Assembly: GCA_937874195.1 (NCBI GenBank)
Contig: CALNBM010000074.1
Span: forward strand, 1 to 5,540
Direction of reading: 5' to 3'
Source: an uncultured Clostridia bacterium
GTDB lineage: Bacteria > Bacillota > Clostridia > Christensenellales > UBA1242
Length of the DNA: 5,540 nt
The notes under the pieces were generated by a model, which saw nothing but the letters and a program-made list of their open reading frames with translations, was not told the origin of the DNA and did not search any database. Positions 1 through 5,540 of this stretch are shown in pieces; position 1 is the first letter of the stretch, and each line of letters begins with the position of its first letter. The position numbers and the translations under genes are program-made.

Positions 1-771
1 ATGGTGCTGGCCCACAACGGAAACCTCATCAACGCCGACCAGCTGCGGGAAGAGCTGGAAATGCAGGGAGCCATCTTCCACTCCACCACCGACACCGAGG
101 TGATGAGCCATGTTATCATCCGGGCCCGGCTGGAATCCCCCTCTATCGAGGAGGCCATCTCCCGCTCTATGAATAAGATTCAGGGGGCATACTCCCAGGT
201 GATCATGTCTCCGCAAAAGCTGATTGCCGTCCGGGACCCCAAGGGCTTCCGGCCCCTCTGTATGGGCAAACTGGGCGAAAGCGTGGTCTTTGCCTCGGAA
301 TCCTGCGCCCTGGACGGCATCGGAGCCACCTTTGTCCGGGATATCGATCCGGGAGAGATTGTCATTGTCACCCGGGATGGGGAGGGCAAAGTGCAGATTA
401 GAAGCAACCGCACCCACTGCGGGGAAAAGGGCAATCTCTGCGTCTTTGAGTTTGTCTACTTTGCCCGGCCCGATTCGGTGGTGCAGGGAGTCACCGTCCA
501 CAATGCCCGGGTGCGGGCGGGGATGCTGCTGGCCCGGGAGCATCCGGTGGAGGCCGACGTGGTCATCGGCGTGCCCGATTCCGGGCTGGACGCCGCCATG
601 GGCTACGCCCGGGAATCGGGAATTCCCTATGGCCTGGGCTTTATCAAAAACCGCTATGTAGGCCGCACCTTTATCCAGCCCACCCAGGCGCAGCGGGAAG
701 ACTCCGTCCGGATTAAGCTGAATGTGTTGAAATCCACTGTGGCGGGGAAAAGAGTGATTTTGGTGATATAA
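1..771 (+). CDS. purF: Amidophosphoribosyltransferase (glutamine PRPP amidotransferase), internal fragment
   Basis: PurF catalyses the first committed step of purine synthesis in the cytoplasm: PRPP plus glutamine gives phosphoribosylamine. The fragment holds the second part of the glutaminase domain (residues 1 to about 130) and the first part of the phosphoribosyltransferase domain (about 145-255). Visible landmarks are the oxyanion-hole motif AHNGNL (4-9), STTDTEV (28-34), RDPKGFRPL (78-86), Cys147 within LCVFEFVYFARPDS, which matches an iron-sulfur ligand position of the Bacillus-type enzyme, GVPDSGLDAA (190-199) and GFIKNRYVGRTF (213-224). The family is about 470 residues. The N-terminal catalytic Cys and about 90 residues lie before the window, so Met1 is an internal Met. 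After RVILV (251-255) the expected PRPP loop DDSIVRGTT is replaced by Ile-stop, so homology ends near 765 at a junction. High GC and GC-rich third positions suggest an Oscillospiraceae-like Clostridia source, unlike everything downstream. Family identity is very secure; the taxon is inferred. Confidence 0.95.
   Translation: MVLAHNGNLINADQLREELEMQGAIFHSTTDTEVMSHVIIRARLESPSIEEAISRSMNKIQGAYSQVIMSPQKLIAVRDPKGFRPLCMGKLGESVVFASESCALDGIGATFVRDIDPGEIVIVTRDGEGKVQIRSNRTHCGEKGNLCVFEFVYFARPDSVVQGVTVHNARVRAGMLLAREHPVEADVVIGVPDSGLDAAMGYARESGIPYGLGFIKNRYVGRTFIQPTQAQREDSVRIKLNVLKSTVAGKRVILVI
756..770. other. Junction A: purF fused to unrelated AT-rich DNA
   Basis: PurF homology runs to GTGATTTTGGTG (754-765) and then ends. 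The following bases give Ile-stop where the family has Asp-Asp-Ser-Ile-Val-Arg-Gly. Base composition drops abruptly from GC-rich to AT-rich, and a different frame carries coding-like sequence to 824. No inverted repeats, direct repeats or transposase accompany the change. The exact crossover cannot be placed because the few bases around 754-767 may fit both sides. I read this as a misassembly or in vitro chimera; a natural deletion or insertion is less likely. Confidence 0.8.
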
Positions 772-824
772 CAACATTGGTAAATCCTGAAATAGTTGAA
801 GAAATAAGCAAAGAGGCCTTATAA
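765..824 (+). CDS. C-terminal tail of an unidentified gene, 5' end missing
   Basis: Reading from 765 gives DITTLVNPEIVEEISKEAL followed by TAA at 822-824. The frame differs from that of purF. The peptide looks like a real protein end: a short polar stretch, then an amphipathic, Glu-rich helix (PEIVEEISKEAL) before the stop. The frame is also open to the left of 765, but there it only re-reads purF DNA, so its true left edge is the junction at about 756-765. It lies 126 bases upstream of the sialidase start on the same strand, so it is probably the neighbouring gene in the same Bacteroides-like genome. I do not recognise the family. The stretch is short enough that chance cannot be excluded. 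Confidence 0.35.
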   Translation, partial: DITTLVNPEIVEEISKEAL

Positions 825-950
825 TAATATAATTTATATACAATATAGGCAATTTACTGTTTTATTTATTGAGTATATAGTTTGTTTTACTATATTTACT
901 AATTAAATACGCTGGTCATATTAAAATATTAAATAAATAGATACACATTT
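825..950. other. AT-rich intergenic region upstream of the sialidase
   Basis: This stretch between the unidentified gene tail and the sialidase start is very AT-rich and has stops in all forward frames. I see no tRNA and no strong hairpin followed by a T run, so no convincing terminator. No AGGAGG-like ribosome site precedes the ATG at 951; the bases just before it read ATACACATTT. That is usual for Bacteroidetes genes, which often lack a Shine-Dalgarno sequence. Confidence 0.6.
868..898 (+). promoter_or_regulatory. Possible Bacteroides-type promoter for the sialidase
   Basis: The Bacteroides sigma-ABfr promoter has a -33 TTTG and a -7 TAnnTTTG, 19-21 bases apart. Here ATTG (868-871) is followed after 19 bases by TATATTTA (891-898), three of four and five of six defined positions. 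It would start transcription about 45 bases before the ATG at 951. In DNA this AT-rich such matches arise easily, so this is only a candidate. Confidence 0.25.
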
Positions 951-1292
951 ATGAAAACTAAAGTCTCTTTACTATTCCTACTGCATTTATTTGCAGTTTC
1001 TTTTTTAATTCAGGCAGCTGATACTATACAGGTAAAACAGACAAAAACTCCTATACTTATTGACAGGACAGACAATGTACTCTTTTACGTAAGAATTAAT
1101 GCAGAGAATTCAAAAGAATTAAGTGATATAAAACTACGTTTTTCTGAGGAGGTAAATCTCAGCGAAATTGCAGCAGTAAAACTTTATTACAGTGGAACTG
1201 AAGCTCCACAAAGAAGTGATCAGCTACACTTTGCTCCTGTGGGACAATATATATCCAGTCACTCTCCCGGTAAAACTTTATCAGCTAATCCT
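951..1292 (+). CDS. nanH: Secreted exo-alpha-sialidase (Bacteroides NanH type), N-terminal fragment
   Basis: Bacteroides-type sialidases release terminal sialic acid from host glycans in the periplasm or at the cell surface. Residues 1-22 form a signal peptide: Lys2 and Lys4, a hydrophobic core rich in Leu and Phe, and a cut near QA/AD. Residues 23-114 resemble the N-terminal, non-catalytic beta domain that precedes the BNR/Asp-box propeller in this family (BNR_assoc_N). Recognisable pieces are TPILIDRTDNVLFYVRI (33-49), VNLSEIAAVKLYYSGTEA (68-85), FAPVG (94-98) and SPGKTLSANP (105-114). Full enzymes are about 540 residues, so the catalytic propeller, with its Arg triad and Asp boxes, is absent and this piece cannot be active. 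The frame stays open to 1430, but codons after 1292 are antisense rpoC and not sialidase. ATG at 951 is chosen because the signal peptide begins there. The family call comes from recognition of the domain; the gene symbol is less certain. Confidence 0.8.
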
Positions 1293-3577
1293 TTTCTACC
1301 TCCACGGCTAGACAGGAAGTATTCAAGAGGCGTTAATCCCATTCGAAAGTTTGATTTAACAGGAACATCAACTTTTTTGCCAGAAGTATTTGACATGATA
1401 CCACGCATACCGCATAGTTGTAGCACCTGACCAACAGTACCTCTCGCACCCGAATCTGCCATTAACCTAACAGGATTTAACACATGCATTCTTTTAAGCA
1501 CTAAACCTTTGATTTTGTCGGTTACTTCATTCCATAATTTAACATTTTTATCAATCTTTTCATTTTCAGTTATGAATCCACGGCGATAGAACTTTTCATT
1601 TTCTTCCACTTGATTTTCAGCTTCAACGACGATTTCTTCTTTTTCACTTGGAATTTCCATATCAAACACATTGATAGTTATTGCACCAATAGTGGAATAT
1701 TTATAGCCAAGTTCTTTTATATTATCCAGCATTTTAACAGTAGCAGTAACGCCTAACTTGTTAAAACACTGTTTAATAATAGCATCTAGTTTCTTTTTAG
1801 TAACAAGAAAATCAATTTCATAGTTTAACACTTCATCAATATTTGTTCTATCAACAAAACCGATATTTTGAGGAATTTTACTATTAAAGATAGATTTACC
1901 AACAGTAGTTTTTATTCTTTTACTAATCTCTTTGCCTTCAAACTTACAACTTCTTCTTATATAGATTTTTGATTGCAGTTCGATTGCACCTGCTTGGTAC
2001 GCAGCATAAGCTTCATTCTCATCTCTAAAAAATTTGCCTTCACCTTTACCTTTTTCTTTTTCCACAGTTAGATAATATACGCCTAGTACCATATCTTGAG
2101 TTGGAGTTACAATAGGCTGGCTATCGGCAGGTTTCAACACATTGTTTGAAGCAAGCATTAATATTCTTGCTTCAGCAATCGCTTCTGGGCTTAGTGGCAC
2201 ATGCACACTCATTTGGTCACCGTCAAAGTCAGCGTTGAATCCACCGCAAACTAGAGGGTGTAAACGAATTGCACGGCCTTCAATAAGCACTGGTTCAAAT
2301 GCTTGAATGCTAAGCCTATGCAATGATGGTGCACGGTTTAGAAGCACTGGATGGTCTACTATAACTTCTTCTAATAAATCCCAAACAACTGGTTTTTGTC
2401 GTTCTATTACCCTTTTTGCTGTTTTAAAATTCATGGACAAATTCTTTTCCACTAATTTTCTCATAACGAAAGGTTTGAAAAGTTCAAGTGCCATTTCTTT
2501 TGGAAGTCCGCATTGATAAATTTTTAGTTCAGGACCAACAACGATAACCGAACGGCCAGAATAGTCCACGCGTTTTCCAAGTAAATTTTGTCTAAAACGA
2601 CCTTGCTTGCCTTTAAGGCTGGCAGTTAAACTTTTTAATTCTCTTTGTCTTGGACCTTGAACCGCTTTTCCGCGCTTGCCATTTTCAATTAATGCATCCA
2701 CAGATTCTTGTAACATTCTTTTTTCGTTTCTAACAATTATCTCAGGAGCACCAATAGAAATAAATTTCTTTAATCTGTTATTTCTATTAATTATTCTTCT
2801 ATATAAATCATTAATATCACTTGTTGCAAATCGTCCGCCGTCGAGTTGAATCATAGGACGAATATCAGGTGGTACGATAGGAACAACATCCAACACCATC
2901 CATTCAGGACGATTACCACTTTTTCTAAGTGATTCAACTACTTCTAATTTTTTGTTTAATTTAAGTTTCTTTGGGCCTTTAGCATTTTTTGCTGCTTTTA
3001 TTAACTCTTCGCTTTCTTTATCTAAATCAATTTCTTGCAATAATTCTTTTACTGCTTCGCCACCCATTCCTGCTTTAAATGTGTTCGCACCAAATTTCTC
3101 ACATGCTTCTCGATATTCAGCATCGGATATAACTTGCATTTTTTCAAAGCCGGTTTTTCCCGGCTCAATAACAACATAGCTAACATAATAAACCACTCTT
3201 TCAAGTTGCTTACTATTAAGTCCTAGTAATAATCCAATTCGAGAAGGAATATTTTGCGTAAACCAAATATGAGTTACTGGAGTTGCTAGTTCAATATGTC
3301 CCATTCTTTCTCTGCGCACTGAACTTTTAGTAACTTCTACCCCACACTTGTCACAAATCACGCCCTTATGACGAATTCGCTTATATTTACCGCAATGGCA
3401 TTCCCAATTTTTCTTAGGTCCAAAAATTCTTTCACAAAGAAGACCGGAGGTTTCTGGCTTATGTGTTCTATAATTGATTGTTTCACTTTTAGTAACTTCG
3501 CCATGGCTCCATTCCCTGATTTTTTCGGGAGATGCAATGCTTACTTTAATGCTTGCTAAATTATTTAATTCAAACAT
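1259..3577 (-). CDS. rpoC: DNA-directed RNA polymerase subunit beta', 3'-truncated by the junction
   Basis: Beta' carries the catalytic magnesium site and the clamp of RNA polymerase. Genuine sequence covers residues 1-766 (down to about 1280); the last residues, KVLPGE and stop, are antisense sialidase. Domains in order are the zinc-binding domain with Cys60, Cys62, Cys75 and Cys78 (WECHCGKYKR and CDKCGVEV), the clamp (VPPDIRPMIQLDGGRFATSD, about 235-254), the switch and lid region (KGKQGRFRQNLLGKRVDYSG, 322-341), and the active centre NADFDGDQM (448-456) with Asp450, Asp452 and Asp454. The secondary-channel region follows, then ADSGARG (707-713) and the start of the bridge helix (about 752-766). 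Family members are about 1,200 residues, so roughly 430 are missing, including most of the bridge helix, the trigger loop and the C-terminal clamp. Arg758 and Gly760 replace the usual His and Ala. The ATG at 3577 is supported by an AGGAGG site and the canonical MFELNNLASIKVSIASPEKI start. Co-transcribed after rpoB. Layout resembles Firmicutes, with no large lineage insertions seen. Confidence 0.97.
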   Translation of the reverse strand: MFELNNLASIKVSIASPEKIREWSHGEVTKSETINYRTHKPETSGLLCERIFGPKKNWECHCGKYKRIRHKGVICDKCGVEVTKSSVRRERMGHIELATPVTHIWFTQNIPSRIGLLLGLNSKQLERVVYYVSYVVIEPGKTGFEKMQVISDAEYREACEKFGANTFKAGMGGEAVKELLQEIDLDKESEELIKAAKNAKGPKKLKLNKKLEVVESLRKSGNRPEWMVLDVVPIVPPDIRPMIQLDGGRFATSDINDLYRRIINRNNRLKKFISIGAPEIIVRNEKRMLQESVDALIENGKRGKAVQGPRQRELKSLTASLKGKQGRFRQNLLGKRVDYSGRSVIVVGPELKIYQCGLPKEMALELFKPFVMRKLVEKNLSMNFKTAKRVIERQKPVVWDLLEEVIVDHPVLLNRAPSLHRLSIQAFEPVLIEGRAIRLHPLVCGGFNADFDGDQMSVHVPLSPEAIAEARILMLASNNVLKPADSQPIVTPTQDMVLGVYYLTVEKEKGKGEGKFFRDENEAYAAYQAGAIELQSKIYIRRSCKFEGKEISKRIKTTVGKSIFNSKIPQNIGFVDRTNIDEVLNYEIDFLVTKKKLDAIIKQCFNKLGVTATVKMLDNIKELGYKYSTIGAITINVFDMEIPSEKEEIVVEAENQVEENEKFYRRGFITENEKIDKNVKLWNEVTDKIKGLVLKRMHVLNPVRLMADSGARGTVGQVLQLCGMRGIMSNTSGKKVDVPVKSNFRMGLTPLEYFLSSRGGRKGLADKVLPGE
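1279..1292. other. Junction B: sialidase joined to antisense rpoC through a short shared sequence
   Basis: The bases TATCAGCTAATCCT (1279-1292) read on the plus strand as Leu-Ser-Ala-Asn-Pro, continuing the sialidase. On the minus strand the same bases encode the Gly-Leu-Ala-Asp that continues RpoC. To the left only the sialidase is coherent; to the right only rpoC is coherent. Overlap of about 14 bases with both readings intact is what a short-overlap join of two unrelated fragments would leave. No mobile-element ends are visible. Confidence 0.75.
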
Positions 3578-3581
3578 AATT

Positions 3582-3587
3582 CCTCCT
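3582..3587 (-). promoter_or_regulatory. rpoC ribosome binding site overlapping the rpoB stop codon
   Basis: On the minus strand AGGAGG lies 4 bases before the rpoC ATG (3577-3575), and its first two bases are the last two of the rpoB TAG stop (3588-3586). The 8-base intergenic gap fixes the rpoC start and suggests that ribosomes finishing rpoB can restart on rpoC, keeping beta and beta' production balanced. Such tight rpoB-rpoC spacing is not itself unusual. Confidence 0.85.
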
Positions 3588-5540
3588 ATTCTTCTTCATC
3601 ATCTAAATCATCAAATAAGGCTGTTTCATCAAATATACTGTCGAAATCTTCGCTTTGCTCCAAGTCTTCTTCCAGTGTCTGCTCAGTGTCAAACTCTAAT
3701 TCAACATCTGTGATTTCTTGCTTTCTTGCTTTTACTGCTTCCACAAAAGTGTCAACATTATCACGGTTTAAGTCAATCAACTCAAATTCGTTTCCTTGAT
3801 TATTATGCAAGCTTACATTTAGTCCCAGTCCTTGAAGTTCTCTAATCATAACCTTAAAAGATTCAGGCACTGATGGTTGTGGCAACTGAGTTCCTTCCAC
3901 AATTGCTTTATAGGTGGCTAGTCTTCCTTCCGTGTCGTCGGATTTAATGGTTAGCATTTCTTGAAGCAATTTGCTTGCGCCATACGCTTCCAATGCCCAA
4001 ACTTCCATTTCCCCGAATCTTTGTCCACCAAACATTGCTTTACCGCCTAATGGCTGTTGAGTAATATAAGCATACGGACCAGTTGCGCGAGCGTGCATTT
4101 TATCATTAACCATGTGTTCAAGTTTGATATAATACATATATCCAACTGTTACAGGGTTTTCAAAAAGTTCACCTGTTCTGCCATCATATAATTGAATTTT
4201 ACCATTTGATGGTAAATTATTTTCTTCAAGCAAAGATGAAATATCTTTTTCGGTTGCGCCGTCAAATGCAGGAGTGGCAATTTTAATACCTAGTGCTTTC
4301 GCTACTAATCCCAAATGCACCTCTAACACCTGACCAACGTTCATTCTTGATGGTATACCTAGTGGGTTTAGCACAATATCAATCGGTTGACCGTTTGCCA
4401 TAAACGGCATATCTTCAACAGGCAATATTCTACTAACAATACCTTTATTTCCATGGCGTCCTGCCATTTTATCGCCCACGCTAATTTTTCGTTTTTGAGC
4501 GATAGTAACTTTAATCATTTCATTAACGCCTGTTTCCAGTTCGTCTTTGTTTTTTCTAGAAAACTTTTGAATACTAACAACCACACCATTAATTCCATGT
4601 GGAACTCTAAGCGAAGTGTCTTTCACATCTTTTGTTTTCTCACCAAATATAGCACGAAGGAGTCTCTCTTCTGGTGTTGGTTCTGTTTCACCTTTTGGTG
4701 TTACTTTTCCAACCAATATATCCCCCGGTTCAACTTCTGCACCAATACGGATAATACCATCTTCATCTAAGTCTTTTAACGCTTCTTCACCTAAGTTTGG
4801 AATATCACGAGTTATTTCTTCGTCACCAAGTTTTGTGGTTCGGCATTTAACTTCTTCTTCTTTTAGCGTTATAGATGTGTAAATATCTTCTTTAACTAAT
4901 CTTTCGCTGATAAGAATTGCGTCTTCATAGTTGTAGCCTTCCCAGTTCATAAAGGCAATTAGCATGTTTTTTCCAAGTGCTAATTCTCCGCCTTTTGTGG
5001 CATAACCATCGGCGATTGTTTCGCCTTTTTTAACTTTTTGACCGGTTTTTACTATTGGCTTATGATTAACACAACTTTCTTGGTTGGTTTTGAAAAATTT
5101 AATTAATTCATAAACATCAATTCCACCATTGTCAGCTTGAATTTCGATACGATTTGCATCAACAAATTTAACAACACCAGAATTTCGTGCTACCATTATA
5201 GCGCAGTTATCAAGTGCTATTTGATGCTCCATACCAGTTCCAATAATTGGAGCTTCGGTTGTGATAAGCGGAACTGCTTGTCGTTGCATGTTTGCACCCA
5301 TTAATGCACGCGCTGTGTCATCGTTGCCTAAGAAAGGAATTAGTGAAGTTGGAACACTCACAAGTTGGCGAGGTGCAACATCCATGTAATCAACTTTATT
5401 TGGGGCAACAACAAGTATATCATTCTTAGACCTTACAACAACCTTCCTGTTGAGAAACTTTCCATCATCATCAAGAGGTTCATTGGCCTGTGCAATAAGA
5501 TAATTATCTTCCTCATCTGCTGTCATATATATAATTTTTT
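3586..5540 (-). CDS. rpoB: DNA-directed RNA polymerase subunit beta, C-terminal half (5' end outside window)
   Basis: Beta forms one pincer of RNA polymerase and contributes substrate-binding lysines to the active site. The window has about 650 of the roughly 1,200 family residues. The frame is open through the window edge (Lys-Ile-Ile-Tyr before the ATG at 5526), so that Met is internal. It corresponds to a Leu in the usual YLTADEEDNY. Numbering from this Met, motifs include TADEEDNYLIAQANEPL (2-18), MGANMQRQAVPL (76-87), NWEGYNYEDAILISERL (194-210), GKVTPKGETEPTPEERLL (273-290), the active-site stretch KRKISVGDKMAGRHGNKG (345-362), NPLGIPSRMN (387-396), GGKAMFGGQRFGEMEVW (494-510) and SVPESFKV (552-559). 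The last 60 residues are a divergent tail ending in a strongly acidic run (DETALFDDLDDEEE). The rifampicin-resistance region lies upstream of the window, so drug response cannot be judged. Motif wording is closest to Firmicutes/Clostridia. It sits 8 bases before rpoC in the standard operon order. Confidence 0.97.
   Translation of the reverse strand, partial: KIIYMTADEEDNYLIAQANEPLDDDGKFLNRKVVVRSKNDILVVAPNKVDYMDVAPRQLVSVPTSLIPFLGNDDTARALMGANMQRQAVPLITTEAPIIGTGMEHQIALDNCAIMVARNSGVVKFVDANRIEIQADNGGIDVYELIKFFKTNQESCVNHKPIVKTGQKVKKGETIADGYATKGGELALGKNMLIAFMNWEGYNYEDAILISERLVKEDIYTSITLKEEEVKCRTTKLGDEEITRDIPNLGEEALKDLDEDGIIRIGAEVEPGDILVGKVTPKGETEPTPEERLLRAIFGEKTKDVKDTSLRVPHGINGVVVSIQKFSRKNKDELETGVNEMIKVTIAQKRKISVGDKMAGRHGNKGIVSRILPVEDMPFMANGQPIDIVLNPLGIPSRMNVGQVLEVHLGLVAKALGIKIATPAFDGATEKDISSLLEENNLPSNGKIQLYDGRTGELFENPVTVGYMYYIKLEHMVNDKMHARATGPYAYITQQPLGGKAMFGGQRFGEMEVWALEAYGASKLLQEMLTIKSDDTEGRLATYKAIVEGTQLPQPSVPESFKVMIRELQGLGLNVSLHNNQGNEFELIDLNRDNVDTFVEAVKARKQEITDVELEFDTEQTLEEDLEQSEDFDSIFDETALFDDLDDEEE

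Noticed and set aside
180..661. Alternative frames within purF on both strands
   Set aside because: They arise from the GC-rich third positions of purF. Their Pro/Ser/Arg/Trp-rich translations are typical of shadow frames.
825..950. CRISPR, riboswitch, small RNA or terminator in the intergenic stretch
   Set aside because: There are no spaced direct repeats, no conserved aptamer-like elements and no GC-rich hairpin followed by a T tract; the stretch is simply AT-rich.
756..1292. Sialidase block as a mobile cassette inserted between purF and rpoC
   Set aside because: No terminal inverted repeats, target duplication, transposase or recombinase is visible. The flanking genes are not two halves of one gene and differ in composition from each other as well.
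951..3577. Convergent overlap of a secreted protein gene with rpoC as a regulatory antisense arrangement
   Set aside because: The overlap exists only because two truncated genes meet at 1279-1292. Both lose their conserved continuation there, so no selected antisense design is supported.
2952..3713. Several short plus-strand frames opposite rpoC and the rpoB end
   Set aside because: All mirror conserved rpoB/rpoC codons, and none has recognisable domains or initiation signals.
4387..4770. Plus-strand open frame of 127 codons opposite rpoB
   Set aside because: It is antisense to a highly conserved part of rpoB, has low-complexity Phe/Asn/Ser-rich composition and has no ribosome site of note. 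It is a shadow frame.
3586..5540. Rifampicin-resistance determinants in RpoB
   Set aside because: The main resistance-determining region is upstream of the retained part, so nothing can be said about susceptibility.

Overview
The window reads as three unrelated DNA blocks joined end to end, not as one natural locus. Block 1 (1 to about 765, plus strand) is GC-rich, about 60% by eye. It is the middle of a purF gene (amidophosphoribosyltransferase) of the Firmicutes/Clostridia type. Block 2 (about 756-1292, plus strand) is AT-rich. It holds the last codons of an unidentified gene, a short intergenic region and the first 114 codons of a secreted sialidase of the Bacteroides type. Block 3 (about 1279-5540, minus strand) is moderately AT-rich, a little under 40% GC by eye. 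It is the 3' half of rpoB followed by the first two thirds of rpoC, in the usual rpoBC order, from a Firmicutes-like bacterium.

Both internal boundaries cut a conserved protein at a recognisable point. PurF stops at the first residues of its PRPP-binding loop. RpoC stops a few residues into its bridge helix. At the second boundary the sialidase reading and the antisense rpoC reading share a stretch of about 14 bases, each fitting its own protein. The first boundary is compatible with a similar short overlap. No insertion sequence, repeat, integrase or attachment site lies at either boundary. The most economical explanation is a chimeric contig or clone from a mixed, gut-like community, made by a short-overlap misassembly or by amplification template switching. 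A real rearrangement is not excluded by sequence alone, but a lone genome would have to lose the essential 3' part of rpoC and the end of purF.

Within block 3 the biology is ordinary and clear. RpoB (beta) and RpoC (beta') are the two catalytic-core subunits of RNA polymerase. They are encoded 8 bases apart, and the rpoC ribosome binding site overlaps the rpoB stop codon. All landmark motifs expected in the retained parts are present. The only residue-level oddity is at the start of the RpoC bridge helix, where the usual His-Gly-Ala-Arg reads Arg-Gly-Gly-Arg.

I looked for a new system and did not find one. The notable signals are the two junctions, a hidden gene tail at 765-824 and the bridge-helix variant. 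The true purF, sialidase, rpoB and rpoC genes all continue outside what is present here.
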